Below, in pieces: positions 34,162 through 42,428 of a stretch of 64,000 nt of DNA. The stretch is from contig NZ_JALEGS010000086.1 of assembly GCF_022763345.1 (NCBI RefSeq), positions 29,019 to 93,018 on the forward strand. Reading direction: 5' to 3'. The stretch's first letter is position 1. Each line of letters starts with the position of its first letter. A program made the translations under genes and the position numbers. The notes beneath the pieces were generated by a model that was given only the letters and a program-made list of their open reading frames with translations, did not search any database and was not told the DNA's origin. The DNA comes from Phaeodactylibacter sp. Lineage in GTDB: Bacteria; Bacteroidota; Bacteroidia; Chitinophagales; Saprospiraceae.

Positions 34162-36246
34162 CTATGGCTGCGCTTTGATGACTTTAGCTTGATAATGCCG
34201 CTGCCCATCGGTCAACCGCAGCAGGTACAAACCGGGCGCCCAACCGGTAGTGGAAAGCTGAGGGGTGGCGGTTTGCTGGGATACCAGTTGTCCGGCAGCG
34301 CTGTAGACTTCAATCCGGGCATCGGTGCTAAGTTGATCGGGCAACTGTAAGAACAGGGTGCCGGTGGTTGGATTAGGGGCGACGTTCAGGTGCTGTGCCG
34401 GGTAGCTTTCTGGTGCGTTGGTGAGCAATTCTGTTTCCAGCCGCTCAATATTACCGGCTACACCAGCTACCCACAATCTGCTAACTGATGTATTCGTGGC
34501 AAAGTGAACATCGGTGATTTCCAGACTAATATCGTGCAGGCTGGACCAGCTTTCCCCTGCATCTGTCGTTTGGTAAACCCTGCCAACAATGGAAGTACCG
34601 CCGTAGAGATACCCCAAGGTATCATTTACAAAATCAACCCCTGCCCAACGGATATTTTGAGAAACCGAGCTGGATGCCCAGGTCAACCCGCCATCTACCG
34701 TTTTCCAAAGGTGGTCTGACAAATCCCGGTTCACAATCCAACCCGTATCCGGGCTGGTAAAGGAAACCTCCAGGATATTCAGGCCGTCCGGTAAATCAGC
34801 GGGGACTTGAGCCCAGCTGGCGCCGCCATCTGTTGTTTTAATCAGGGTACTCTGACTACCCACTGCATAGCCGGTTTGTTCGTCAGGAAAGTCGAAGCTG
34901 CGCAGGCGCTCTACCCCATCCACAGTTAGCTCTGCCCAGGTTGCACCATCGTCTTCAGTGCGGTAAATGGCGCCCTCTCTCGCAACGACCATGATGCTGC
35001 TCCCCACCTTTTCCAAACCATAATCCAGGCTACTCTCCGGCACTTCAAAGAGCTCTTCCCAGGTTGCTCCGCCATCGGTGGTCCGCAAGACATGCTGACT
35101 GCCCGAAAGCCAAACTTCCTGCTCGGAAATCACCAGGATTTGCCGAAGGCTGTTTTCAGTAGTAAAGCCCTGAAGGCTTAACGCTTCCCAGTTGTCCCCT
35201 CCATCGGTGGTCTTTAGCACCGAACTTCCGCCAACGGCCCAGCCATGGTCAATATCCCAGAATGCGATTTCCTGTAATCTCACCCGGAGGCCCGGGACCA
35301 GGTTTTCGTAGGAATCACCCGGCTCCGGCGAATAGTAAACGGAGCGATAGTCGCTACCGATCCATGCCCGGCCGTCCGGAAGGGCGTACAATCCATTATT
35401 GATGCTCCCGGTTAATGCCCTCGACCAGGTCTGGCCACCATCTGTGGACTGATAAATGCCTGCATCAAAAGAAGTAGCAACGATAGACTGTCCGGCTTCA
35501 TCCGTAAACATCATATCATCCGTGTAGTTGCCGAAGGCATTATCGGCGATTTTTTCCCAGGTGAAACCGCCATCTGAGGTTTGGTAAAAGTCTTCCCGGA
35601 GTGAGGCATAGCCATTGAGCTCGTCAACAAAGAGCGGCTCTACATATTCTTCCAGCCCCTCGGCAACCATCACCTGCGCCCAGGTTTGACCGCCGTCCTG
35701 CGTGATGAAGAGTTGCCCGTCCCGGTTGCCGACCCAGCCGTGGTTGCTGTTAAGGAAGAAGATATTGGAAATAAAGCCAACATTTTCGGGGGTGATGTCG
35801 GTCCAGTTCCCGCCTCCATCTGTGGTTTTGAGCAGGGTCACATAATTGGCCACAAACAGCTCATCCGGCTGCAGTACATGCATGAAGAAGGTACTGCCAA
35901 CGCCTTCCGGATCGGGCAGCTTTTCCCAACTCTGCCCTTCATCGGCAGAGCGCCAAAGGTCATTGCCGGCAATCCAGGTAGTGTAGGTGCCATCGCCATT
36001 GGGTACGCAGTCGGCTTCCCGCTGTGTTCCAATGAAGTTTTCGCCAATGTAAGCCCAGGTCTCCCCAAAATCCTGGGTTTCCATAGCCAAACCATCTTCT
36101 CCGACCATGACGCCAAAGCCACCGGGGCTCATGGCAATATCCAGGACATCGCGAAGATCTTCAAAGGGGTGCTGCCTCACCCATTCCTGGGCAAAAAGGG
36201 GGATTAAATTCAGAAATAAAACAAAGGTAATCAGGCGCTGTCGCAT
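34162..36246 (-). CDS. Secreted YCF48/BNR beta-propeller protein with type IX sorting domain
   Basis: A 694-residue exported protein. A signal peptide (MRQRLITFVLFLNLIPLFAQ) is followed by about ten repeats with the motif TTDGGxxW/SADEGQSW, the Asp-box/YCF48 blades of a beta-propeller. The C-terminus (about 610-694) is a type IX sorting domain with NVAPNPTTGTLFLQL and a terminal GLYLLRLTDGQRHYQAKVIKAQP-like end (in pieces), so SprA should export it and the domain would be removed or anchored. Propellers of this kind serve as adhesins, sialidase-like or scaffold proteins. The active residues of a sialidase were not seen. It lies 51 bases from the response regulator and 95 bases from the kinase, all on the same strand. 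Confidence 0.9.
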   Translation of the reverse strand: MRQRLITFVLFLNLIPLFAQEWVRQHPFEDLRDVLDIAMSPGGFGVMVGEDGLAMETQDFGETWAYIGENFIGTQREADCVPNGDGTYTTWIAGNDLWRSADEGQSWEKLPDPEGVGSTFFMHVLQPDELFVANYVTLLKTTDGGGNWTDITPENVGFISNIFFLNSNHGWVGNRDGQLFITQDGGQTWAQVMVAEGLEEYVEPLFVDELNGYASLREDFYQTSDGGFTWEKIADNAFGNYTDDMMFTDEAGQSIVATSFDAGIYQSTDGGQTWSRALTGSINNGLYALPDGRAWIGSDYRSVYYSPEPGDSYENLVPGLRVRLQEIAFWDIDHGWAVGGSSVLKTTDGGDNWEALSLQGFTTENSLRQILVISEQEVWLSGSQHVLRTTDGGATWEELFEVPESSLDYGLEKVGSSIMVVAREGAIYRTEDDGATWAELTVDGVERLRSFDFPDEQTGYAVGSQSTLIKTTDGGASWAQVPADLPDGLNILEVSFTSPDTGWIVNRDLSDHLWKTVDGGLTWASSSVSQNIRWAGVDFVNDTLGYLYGGTSIVGRVYQTTDAGESWSSLHDISLEITDVHFATNTSVSRLWVAGVAGNIERLETELLTNAPESYPAQHLNVAPNPTTGTLFLQLPDQLSTDARIEVYSAAGQLVSQQTATPQLSTTGWAPGLYLLRLTDGQRHYQAKVIKAQP

Positions 36247-36341
36247 AGCATTTGGTTTTTTCCAAATGTCCGAACATTACTTCGGGCCTGCTTCATGGTT
36301 TTCTGCAGGAAAGCTTCTACCGGAATTCCAGTAGAAAAGCA

Positions 36342-38294
36342 TCAGAGCGGTAGCGCAATACTTACGCTCGTTCCTTGTCCGGGGGCCGTATCAATATCCA
36401 AATCGCCCTTCAGGTAGTCCACCCGGGAGGCTATGCTGCTCATCCCCAGGGAAGCTTTTTCCCTGGCTTGCTCCAGATCAAAACCCCGGCCATCGTCCTC
36501 AACCGTAAGAAAAAGGGTTCCATCCCTTTGCAACAACTGTATCAGCACCTGATTAGCCTGTGCATGCTTAACGATATTATTGGTGAGCTCCTGCACGATC
36601 CGGAACAGGGTCACCGCAACTTCCTCCGGCAGGCGCGCTTCCAGCCCGATCACCTGGAATTGGCATAGGAGCCCCTCGGCGTCCAATTGGGCAGCCAGGT
36701 CTTCCAGTGCGCCTTCCAACCCCAGCAAGGTAAGAGAACGCGGCATAAGATTCTGCGCAATTCTCCGAAGCTCCTGACTGGCATCGGCTGAAATGGAGAC
36801 CGTACGCTGCGCCAAGCCATCATCATGAGCCGTGGCCCTCCGGGCAAGCTCAGATACATGCCGCTGTATAGCTGTGATCATGCCGCCCAGGCTGTCGTGC
36901 AGGTCGCTGGCGATCCGGGAACGCTCCTGTTCCTGCCCCTGAATCACAGACTGCATAGCAGAAAGGCGGTTTTCCTGTTCCAATTGCAAAATGCGTTGTT
37001 CCTGAAGGGCTTGTTCCTGCTCGGCCATCCGCCGGTTGGCAAGGAGCCGCTGCCGCAGAACCAGGAAAATCAGCACTGCCAGGATGGCGAGCAACAGTGC
37101 TGCAATGAGCAGAGCGTTGCGCTCCTGGGTTTTCTGTTTCAGTTCCAAATCCTTGATTTGCAGGGCCTGCTCCTTTTTTTCGGTTTCGGCTTTGACCCGC
37201 AGCGCGTTTAGGTTTTGCTCTACGGTGACGCTGGTCAGGCTGTCTTCCAGGGCTTCGTAAGCTTCGAGATAAGCCAGAGCTTCGGCTGTTGCACCGCGTT
37301 CTTTCTTCCACTGATAAAGCCTATTCAGGGCGCGGCCCCGGCGGTAGGGCACATGGGCTTCCCGGTAATAACCGAGCGCCTGCTGCATTGCCTGCTCGGC
37401 AGCCTGCCGATTACCCTGCTTGTAGTACAGCTTGGCCAGGTCTTCGTAGCACCAGCCGGCACGGTAAGGAATACCGGATTGTTCAAAGTACTGTATGGCT
37501 TTTTTCAACTGGGCTTCCACTGCGGCCTCTTCCTGCGTAGCAAACATGTAAAGGGCAATGTGTGCTGGCTGCTGCATAAGAGCTTCATCCGGCTTTTGCT
37601 CCCGCTTGTAGTCATCCCAAAGCTGCTGAAACTGCCCCATTTTCTCAAACTGCCCGGTCTGGAAATAGTATTGCAGCAACTGAAAGAGCAGATACCCCCG
37701 GTCCGAGCGAAGAGTACTTCTCTGCACGTGCTGATGCGCGAGAGTGGCATAGCGGTTGGCCTGAGCGGTATCCTGTTTTTCGCTGAAGAGCTGAAAAAAC
37801 CCAAGGTAGGCTTTCCAAAGTTCTGCCGGGCTGCCCGCTTCCTGAAAAGCAGCCTCCGCCTTATTCCAGTAAAAGTAAGCACTGTCTGGCTGCGACAGGC
37901 GTTGATGAGAAAGGGCCAGATTGTTGTACACACTGCCAGTGAGTTCCAGAAGACCGGCTCGTTCTGCAAGGGCAACTGCCCGATAATAATACGCTAAAGC
38001 TTTCTGATATTGACTTTTCTTATGGTACCACCGACCAATGATGATGGTAGATTCTACTTCAGGGCCAGGCAATTTTAATGCCCCGGCTAATTCAATGGCC
38101 CGCTGACAATAAGAGACCGTACTATCTGCCCCCTCCTCACTGTACAGCCGGCAAAGAGCACCCAGTACAGGCAGTTGTGCAGCTTCATCTTCTGTATTGG
38201 CCAGTACAGCCAGCAGACTGTCGGCCAGGGAAGAACGGGCAGACAGTCCAACATGGGCAGACAAGCTCAATAGCAGCAATAAAATGCGCCACAT
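36342..38294 (-). CDS. TPR-sensor histidine kinase (HisKA_3 type)
   Basis: Membrane histidine kinase, 650 residues from the ATG at 38294. It has a signal-like N-terminus and then several tetratricopeptide repeats in the periplasmic sensor part (about 30-350, for example YYYRAVALAERAG and YNNLALSHQRLSQPDSAYFYW). A membrane helix (ALLIAALLLAILAVLIFLVL, about 383-402) and a coiled linker follow. The HisKA_3 phosphoacceptor is His466 in SDLHDSLGGM, and the ATP-binding domain has DDGRGFD and GMSSIASRVDYLKGDLDI. The matching response regulator lies downstream on the same strand, separated by the propeller gene. TPR-fused kinases of this type are common in Bacteroidota. The signal is unknown. Confidence 0.92.
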   Translation of the reverse strand: MWRILLLLLSLSAHVGLSARSSLADSLLAVLANTEDEAAQLPVLGALCRLYSEEGADSTVSYCQRAIELAGALKLPGPEVESTIIIGRWYHKKSQYQKALAYYYRAVALAERAGLLELTGSVYNNLALSHQRLSQPDSAYFYWNKAEAAFQEAGSPAELWKAYLGFFQLFSEKQDTAQANRYATLAHQHVQRSTLRSDRGYLLFQLLQYYFQTGQFEKMGQFQQLWDDYKREQKPDEALMQQPAHIALYMFATQEEAAVEAQLKKAIQYFEQSGIPYRAGWCYEDLAKLYYKQGNRQAAEQAMQQALGYYREAHVPYRRGRALNRLYQWKKERGATAEALAYLEAYEALEDSLTSVTVEQNLNALRVKAETEKKEQALQIKDLELKQKTQERNALLIAALLLAILAVLIFLVLRQRLLANRRMAEQEQALQEQRILQLEQENRLSAMQSVIQGQEQERSRIASDLHDSLGGMITAIQRHVSELARRATAHDDGLAQRTVSISADASQELRRIAQNLMPRSLTLLGLEGALEDLAAQLDAEGLLCQFQVIGLEARLPEEVAVTLFRIVQELTNNIVKHAQANQVLIQLLQRDGTLFLTVEDDGRGFDLEQAREKASLGMSSIASRVDYLKGDLDIDTAPGQGTSVSIALPL

Positions 38295-38351
38295 ATTTTT
38301 GGGATTTTTACGCCACATAAGGTACGGGCTTATCCCATGCCTAGCAAGATT

Positions 38352-39077
38352 CTACGTCAGCAGATTGCCATTTTCATCCCATTCTGCCATTTCGTTGCGG
38401 GTATCGTGGTCGATACACTTTGACAGCCATTCCTCCTCTCCGGTGATGCCATGCTTTCGCAAAACTTCCTCGGGCGGGCCGTCCCAGAGGTTGGGGGCAT
38501 TGCCTTTATAGCCCAGGTCCTTGATGCCTTCCTTGCTGGTAAAATAGCCGGTCGTGACCAGTCGCCGCAACAGATCGAAAAAAGCGACTTCCGGCTTCGG
38601 GACTTCGGCAGGATCTTCGGGCAGATAGGCTATCTCCTCAATAATCGCCATTTGTTGCTCCTCCGTAAGCGCCATGAAATCGTTCTGATCAAACCGCTGC
38701 AGGGACGCCCGGCTCAGCCAGGCCAGCCCGCCACGCAGGGGCAGCTGAAAGTCAGGAAAGTCCAGCGTCATGAAATCAATGAAATCGGTAACGCCGGTGG
38801 CACTTGCTGCCGGGCCCTGTTCATCAGCAGGCAGGATGATGTCAGCCAGATGGTCCAGTATTTTCCGTTCGCTTTCGCTAAAAAAGGGGGCATTGGCATG
38901 TAGCCTGGCATCGCGCCGCAGCTCTTCAGGGATCCGGGTGCCCTCGTACGGAAATGGATTTTCAGCAGCCGTTTTGCCCGCCGGTGTGGTATCGGCTTCG
39001 CAGCCGGCAGCGGTGAATAGGGCAGACGTAGCGGCAGCCCCAATCAGTAAGCTTTTGATACTTTCTCGGCGGTCCAT
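38352..39077 (-). CDS. Gluconate 2-dehydrogenase subunit 3 family lipoprotein
   Basis: Small subunit that accompanies a membrane-bound GMC dehydrogenase, 241 residues. The N-terminus has a twin-arginine-like signal (RRESIKSLLIG) with a lipobox ending TAAGC, Cys26, so it should be exported folded and lipid-anchored. The mature domain (about 45-235) matches the gluconate 2-dehydrogenase subunit 3 family, with FSESERKILDHLADIILPAD and LTEEQQMAIIEEIAYL. Its start codon overlaps the TGA of the GMC gene, which shows translational coupling. In related systems this subunit chaperones the flavoprotein through the Tat pathway and brings it to the membrane. No cytochrome c subunit is next to it. Confidence 0.92.
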   Translation of the reverse strand: MDRRESIKSLLIGAAATSALFTAAGCEADTTPAGKTAAENPFPYEGTRIPEELRRDARLHANAPFFSESERKILDHLADIILPADEQGPAASATGVTDFIDFMTLDFPDFQLPLRGGLAWLSRASLQRFDQNDFMALTEEQQMAIIEEIAYLPEDPAEVPKPEVAFFDLLRRLVTTGYFTSKEGIKDLGYKGNAPNLWDGPPEEVLRKHGITGEEEWLSKCIDHDTRNEMAEWDENGNLLT

Positions 39078-40783
39078 CAGAGATTCATTTTTTTGAGTTC
39101 GGAAATGATGTGGTCGCTGGTGCGCCAGGCGAGTGCCATAATCGTCCAGGTCGGGTTTTTGTCGGCCTGGGAAGGGAAGGTGGCAGCATCAGTGATGAAG
39201 AGATTAGGCACCTCATGCAATCGGCCGTAGCCATTCGTCACGGAAGTCTTCGGGTCGTCTCCCATACGGGCAGTACCTACCTCATGGATGATCTCGCCCG
39301 GCTTATTCAGCCCGTAGTCATTCGCTGCGGTCTTTTTGCCAGACAGGATTTTTGCGCCCATATTGGTCAGGATTTCCTCAAAGGTGTCCTGCATGTGTCG
39401 GGCCTGACGTCGTTCGTAGTCCGTCCATTTGTAATGAAAGCGCAGGACCGGGATGCCCCACTCATCGACTTTGTTGGGGTCGATTTCACAATAGTTGTCG
39501 TACTGCGCTACCGATTCGCCCCGGCCGGACATACCGACGAAAGCACCGTAGATGCGGCGGAGCTCCTCTTTATACTTTTTACCGTAGCCACCGGGGGTAA
39601 TGCCCAGTGCCCGTTGTACCTCGGCCTGATTGAAGCCGTACCCGTACTTGGGCATACTTTGGCCGCCCCAGGCTTCGATGTGGTAGCCGCGCGGGAAATC
39701 TAGCTTTTTATTGTCTTCCCACCAGGGCGAATACACGTGTAGGCCCCCTACTCCATCTTCGTTGTACCGGTCGCGGTCCATCAAAGCTGGCAGGAAACCG
39801 TACATACTGGAGCCGGTGGAGTCGTGAAGATAGCGCCCGATCACCCCACTGCCGTTGCCCAGCCCCCCTTCTTTGGAGTTGAGCAAAATACGGGCGGTAG
39901 AGCAAGCCGAGGCAGCCAGGACAATGACCTTGCCCTTGATTTGATACTCCTGCCGGTCGGCTTTCTTGACGTAGCTGACGGCTTTGGCCTTGCCATCCGG
40001 GCCCGTTTCCACCGAACGCGCCATACAATTGACAAACAGGTCAATCTGCCCGCCGGCTTTCTGGGCCGGGAAGATGAGGCAGGAGCCCGAGCTGAAGTCG
40101 GCATATACCATACAGGATCGGCCGCACTGCCCGCAGTAAAAGCACAAACCGCGCTCTTTATTGATGCGCTTGGTGAGCATCGACATACGGGAAGGGATGA
40201 CGGTCACGCCAGATTTCCGTGCCCCTTTGATGTAGTACCACTCGTGCAGGCGTGGTTTGGGCGGGGGCAGGAAGAAGCCATCGGGGTCGTTGGGCAAGCC
40301 TTCGTTGGTACCGAATACGCCGATCAGCTTATCGACTTTATCGTAGTAAGGCTTGATATCCTCGTAGGAAATGGGCCAGTTGGCGCCCAGCCCGTCAATA
40401 TCTTTTCGGCGGAAATCGTCGGGGCCAAAGCGCAGGGAAATACGCCCCCAGTGGTTGGTGCGCCCGCCCAGCATCCGGGAGCGGAACCAGCGAAAGTCGG
40501 TCCCTTCCACCTGAGTATAGGGTTCTCCCTCGATTTCCCATCCGCCCCAGGCCATGTCAAAGTCGCCAAAAGCGCGGTGGGTGTTTGCGCCACGGCGGGG
40601 GCTTTCGTAGGGCCAGCGCATTTGTGTTTTGGTGACCGGGTCGGCCGGGTCAAAGTAAGGCCCGGCTTCCACAATGGCTACAGAAAGCCCCTGCTCCGAC
40701 AGCACCTTGGCCGTCATGCCGCCGCCGGCACCGGAGCCTACGATGACGGCATCGTAGGTTTTGGTAGGTTTCTTGATTTCCAC
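39077..40783 (-). CDS. GMC family FAD dehydrogenase with a Cys cluster
   Basis: FAD-dependent sugar or alcohol dehydrogenase of the GMC family, 568 residues, without its own signal peptide, so probably exported with the Tat-signal partner encoded next. The FAD motif VGSGAGGGMTAKVL (15-28) and the C-terminal PTWTIMALAWRTSDHI are family landmarks. A C-x2-C-x2-C-x3-C motif (Cys214, 217, 220, 224 in CFYCGQCGRSC) is typical of GMC members that bind an iron-sulfur cluster or other metal, which would help pass electrons on. The substrate is not known; sugars and inositol are typical for the family. The start ATG at 40783 is well placed. Confidence 0.93.
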   Translation of the reverse strand: MEIKKPTKTYDAVIVGSGAGGGMTAKVLSEQGLSVAIVEAGPYFDPADPVTKTQMRWPYESPRRGANTHRAFGDFDMAWGGWEIEGEPYTQVEGTDFRWFRSRMLGGRTNHWGRISLRFGPDDFRRKDIDGLGANWPISYEDIKPYYDKVDKLIGVFGTNEGLPNDPDGFFLPPPKPRLHEWYYIKGARKSGVTVIPSRMSMLTKRINKERGLCFYCGQCGRSCMVYADFSSGSCLIFPAQKAGGQIDLFVNCMARSVETGPDGKAKAVSYVKKADRQEYQIKGKVIVLAASACSTARILLNSKEGGLGNGSGVIGRYLHDSTGSSMYGFLPALMDRDRYNEDGVGGLHVYSPWWEDNKKLDFPRGYHIEAWGGQSMPKYGYGFNQAEVQRALGITPGGYGKKYKEELRRIYGAFVGMSGRGESVAQYDNYCEIDPNKVDEWGIPVLRFHYKWTDYERRQARHMQDTFEEILTNMGAKILSGKKTAANDYGLNKPGEIIHEVGTARMGDDPKTSVTNGYGRLHEVPNLFITDAATFPSQADKNPTWTIMALAWRTSDHIISELKKMNL

Positions 40784-40928
40784 GATTGAGTTTTGATTGG
40801 TCTCGTGCTAAAATTAGAAAAACTAAATACGGATAAGGTACTTCGAATGTCAAATCCATAATCTTTATCCGGCACCCAACTGTTTTTAGGCTACTCTCGT
40901 CTGTAACCCCAAAATAAATCCATCAAAC

Positions 40929-42158
40929 ATGAACAAGACCATTTTTCTTAGCCTGTTGTCCGCCTTTATTTTCTGGCAATGCGATACCGCATCCAACGAA
41001 CCAGCCCCCTACCTGCCTGTCACCGCCGACATGGAACAAGCCGCTGACATGAATCAAACCCTAGGCTGGGACCTCTTCCATCAGGAGCAGCAAGCCTTGC
41101 CACAGGAGAACATCCTCATTTCGCCCTACAGCGTGCAAACGGCGCTCTTCATGGCGCAAAACGGGGCACAGGGCAGCACCCTGGAGCAAATGCTGGACCT
41201 CATGGATGGCAGTAACACCAGCGTGGAAAGCCTGAACCAGGCCCACAAACAGCTCAATACCCTTCTCACCACCCCCGCTGACCACCCTGAAGTGACGGTC
41301 GCCAACAGCTATTTCTACGATGCAGAGCGTATTGACGTGGAGCAGGCCTTCCTGAACCCGTTAAGCGAATTTTATGCCGCTTCCTCCGAGAGCCTGGATT
41401 TCCGGCAGGAGGAGCAAAGCAAACAAACCATCAACAACTGGGTATCGGAAAAGACCAAGGGTAAAATCCCTGCCATCGTAGAGGAGATTACTTCTGAGGA
41501 TGTGGCTTTTCTGATCAATGCCCTGTACTTCAAAGCAGACTGGCTGGCCGGATTTCCGGAGGAGCTGACCTTTGACGGTACCTTCCAAACGGCAGCGGGC
41601 GGCACAACAGAAGTCCCCTTTGTTAATCAAGATGCCAGCTTCCTCACCGCTCAGGCGGATGGGCTGCATATGGTGGACCTCCCGTTCAAGGATTCCACCT
41701 ACAGCCTGACCCTCATCATGCCCGACCCGGAGCAGCCGGATGCGCAGTGGCCTACCTCACTGACCAAAGAACGCTGGCTGGCGCTGTACGATGCCATTCA
41801 GCCCGGCAGGGCCATTGTACAGTTCCCCAAACTGAAGCTGGAATACGGAAACAACCTCGTCGGGTCCCTCCGCAACCTGGGCATGGAGGATGCCTTTTCT
41901 CCTGCACTGGCGGACTTTCAGCCCATGGGGAGTGCGACCAACGGGCAGAATATCTTCATCAAACAAATTGCGCACAAAGCGGTGCTTGAAGTAGATGAGA
42001 AAGGAGCAGAAGGGGCTGCTGCCACAAGTATTGGCTTCGGCACGACCTCTGCCCCACCCTTTTACCGGTTTGACCAGCCCTTTGTCGTGGTACTCCGGCA
42101 TATTGAGACCAATACGATGTTGTTTACGGGGTATGTGGCGGACCCGTCAGTGGAGTAG
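40929..42158 (+). CDS. Serpin lipoprotein
   Basis: Serine protease inhibitor of the serpin family, 409 residues. A short lipobox-type signal (MNKTIFLSLLSAFIFWQC, Cys18) suggests attachment to the cell envelope. The serpin core is clear, with NILISPYSVQTALFMAQNGA near 60-80, the shutter and breach regions in between, and a C-terminal FVVVLRHIETNTMLFTGYVADPS. The reactive loop is preceded by a hinge of the inhibitory type (DEKGAEGAAATSIGFGTT), rich in small residues as needed for strand insertion. The scissile bond probably lies in the GFGTTSAPP stretch, but the P1 residue cannot be fixed. A role guarding the surface against host or self proteases is an inference. Monocistronic with a hairpin downstream. 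Confidence 0.93.
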   Translation: MNKTIFLSLLSAFIFWQCDTASNEPAPYLPVTADMEQAADMNQTLGWDLFHQEQQALPQENILISPYSVQTALFMAQNGAQGSTLEQMLDLMDGSNTSVESLNQAHKQLNTLLTTPADHPEVTVANSYFYDAERIDVEQAFLNPLSEFYAASSESLDFRQEEQSKQTINNWVSEKTKGKIPAIVEEITSEDVAFLINALYFKADWLAGFPEELTFDGTFQTAAGGTTEVPFVNQDASFLTAQADGLHMVDLPFKDSTYSLTLIMPDPEQPDAQWPTSLTKERWLALYDAIQPGRAIVQFPKLKLEYGNNLVGSLRNLGMEDAFSPALADFQPMGSATNGQNIFIKQIAHKAVLEVDEKGAEGAAATSIGFGTTSAPPFYRFDQPFVVVLRHIETNTMLFTGYVADPSVE

Positions 42159-42173
42159 ACCGGCAACTACGGA

Positions 42174-42217
42174 AGCAGCGTGCCCGACTACTGACTCCAA
42201 CGGTTGGGCACGCTGCT
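42174..42217 (+). terminator. Hairpin after the serpin gene
   Basis: AGCAGCGTGCCC (42174-42185) pairs perfectly with GGGCACGCTGCT (42206-42217). No clear T-run follows. Confidence 0.55.
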
Positions 42218-42280
42218 ATATGGAGGAACTACTGGTGCTTTGTCTAGTTTTAAAAGCTGAGTGTCCGTAGATGAGTTGAA

Positions 42281-42376
42281 GGCGCTACGCCTCTGGCTGG
42301 GGATAACATGCGACTTCTCCGAAGTCGGTCTCCCGTGGTGTTGCTAAGGTTAGAAAGGTGTAACTTCTCCGAAGTC
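42281..42376. repeat. Cluster of short palindromic words
   Basis: GGCG-CTA-CGCC (42281-42291), CGACTTC-TCC-GAAGTCG (42311-42327) and ACTTC-TCC-GAAGT (42363-42375) are perfect hairpin words with 3-base loops in about 95 bases. They are similar to the GTGCGACCCC...GGGGTCG units near 30.9 kb and lie between the serpin gene and the 940-residue secreted protein. Confidence 0.65.
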
Positions 42377-42428
42377 TTGCAGCACTTACTGGCTTGGCTA
42401 CACGATTCATTTGATACTTTACAGCGCA

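Noticed and set aside
39824..40789. 321-codon + strand frame over the GMC gene
   Set aside because: Antisense shadow of a gene with intact family motifs.
42159..42428. Possible small gene between serpin and the 940-residue gene
   Set aside because: Short frames there are not supported by start context, and the sequence is dominated by palindromic words and the serpin hairpin.
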